Below are positions 63,897 through 64,000 of a DNA stretch of 64,000 bases, in pieces. This stretch comes from Streptomyces sclerotialus (GTDB lineage Bacteria > Actinomycetota > Actinomycetes > Streptomycetales > Streptomycetaceae): assembly GCA_000719105.1 (NCBI GenBank), contig JODX01000015.1:95152-159151 (forward strand). The letters run 5' to 3'. The translations under genes and the position numbers were made by a program. The notes below the pieces were generated by a model. The model ran no database searches and was not told the origin of the DNA. It was given only the letters and a program-made list of their open reading frames with translations. How positions within the stretch are numbered: the stretch's first letter is position 1; every line of letters starts with the position of its first letter.

Positions 63897-64000
63897 GTCG
63901 TAGAAGCTGTTGCTCTATCGATCTTGGTGGGCGTGAGTTCGAGGTCGTCGACTCGGTCGGGTGATCTCGTGGCCGACCGGGCATGAAAGCGGGGCCTCCC

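Overview
The window is a 64 kb piece of a very GC-rich actinobacterial chromosome, almost certainly a Streptomyces. Third codon positions are close to all G/C, GTG and TTG starts are common, and the gene set is typical of the genus: hrdD-type sigma factor, an SsgA-like protein (ssgE-like), SepX/GlpR, DUF397 with DUF5753 regulators, and a tricorn protease. From memory, gene order follows the S. coelicolor core region from about SCO3206 down to SCO3156 (hrdD, fruRKA, ssgE and twin PBPs are the anchors). I could not check this by search.

Layout. 0-2.3 kb: end of a DHA2 drug exporter, a MarR regulator and a divergent LigB-type dioxygenase. 2.5-9 kb: hrdD behind a textbook SigR promoter, a 1.15 kb repeat-rich gap, then the fructose operon fruR-fruK-fruA closed by a strong terminator. 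9-17.6 kb: small or poorly known proteins, a P1 peptidase, MscL with a long Gly-Ser repeat, a CpaB-like protein, MTA phosphorylase, an FmdB zinc ribbon behind a CIRCE-like element, an MFS carrier and a K+/H+ antiporter. 17.8-27.1 kb: penicillin-acylase-type hydrolase, 5-FTHF cyclo-ligase, then galU-glp(moeA)-moaC-mog-GNAT followed by sepX/glpR and tRNA-Ala. 27.2-34.8 kb: MacB-like ABC exporter divergent from a two-component system, exonuclease III and a MerR regulator. 34.9-38.4 kb: monooxygenase-hydrolase-SDR operon with ATGA overlaps, reminiscent of mycobacterial mymA. 38.8-45.6 kb: tricorn protease, then TetR-MMPL with twin operators. 45.6-50.7 kb: ssgE-like gene, a nickel ECF transporter behind a Nur box, Ohr and an EstB-like serine hydrolase. 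50.7-55.3 kb: a patch of small regulators (DUF1876, RHH/PIN toxin-antitoxin, HTH protein, DUF397/DUF5753/HATPase trio, ArsR with a large operator). 55.3-62.8 kb: second two-component system, VanZ, DUF4232 lipoprotein, a YbaK deacylase carrying an in-frame palindromic repeat, and tandem penicillin-binding proteins. 62.8-64 kb: a GRAM-domain-like protein and a probably frameshifted small ORF at an uncertain edge.

Main themes. Several genes can be tied to stress or metal regulators from sites read directly in the DNA: SigR for hrdD, HrcA/CIRCE for fmdB, Nur for nikMNQO. Cell-envelope and division genes recur (glp, sepX, ssgE, two PBPs, tricorn). Many proteins carry in-frame tandem repeats or low-complexity linkers (FruA, MscL, FmdB, penicillin acylase, tricorn, a histidine kinase, an SDR, MMPL). 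I found no CRISPR array, rRNA, insertion sequence or biosynthetic gene cluster.
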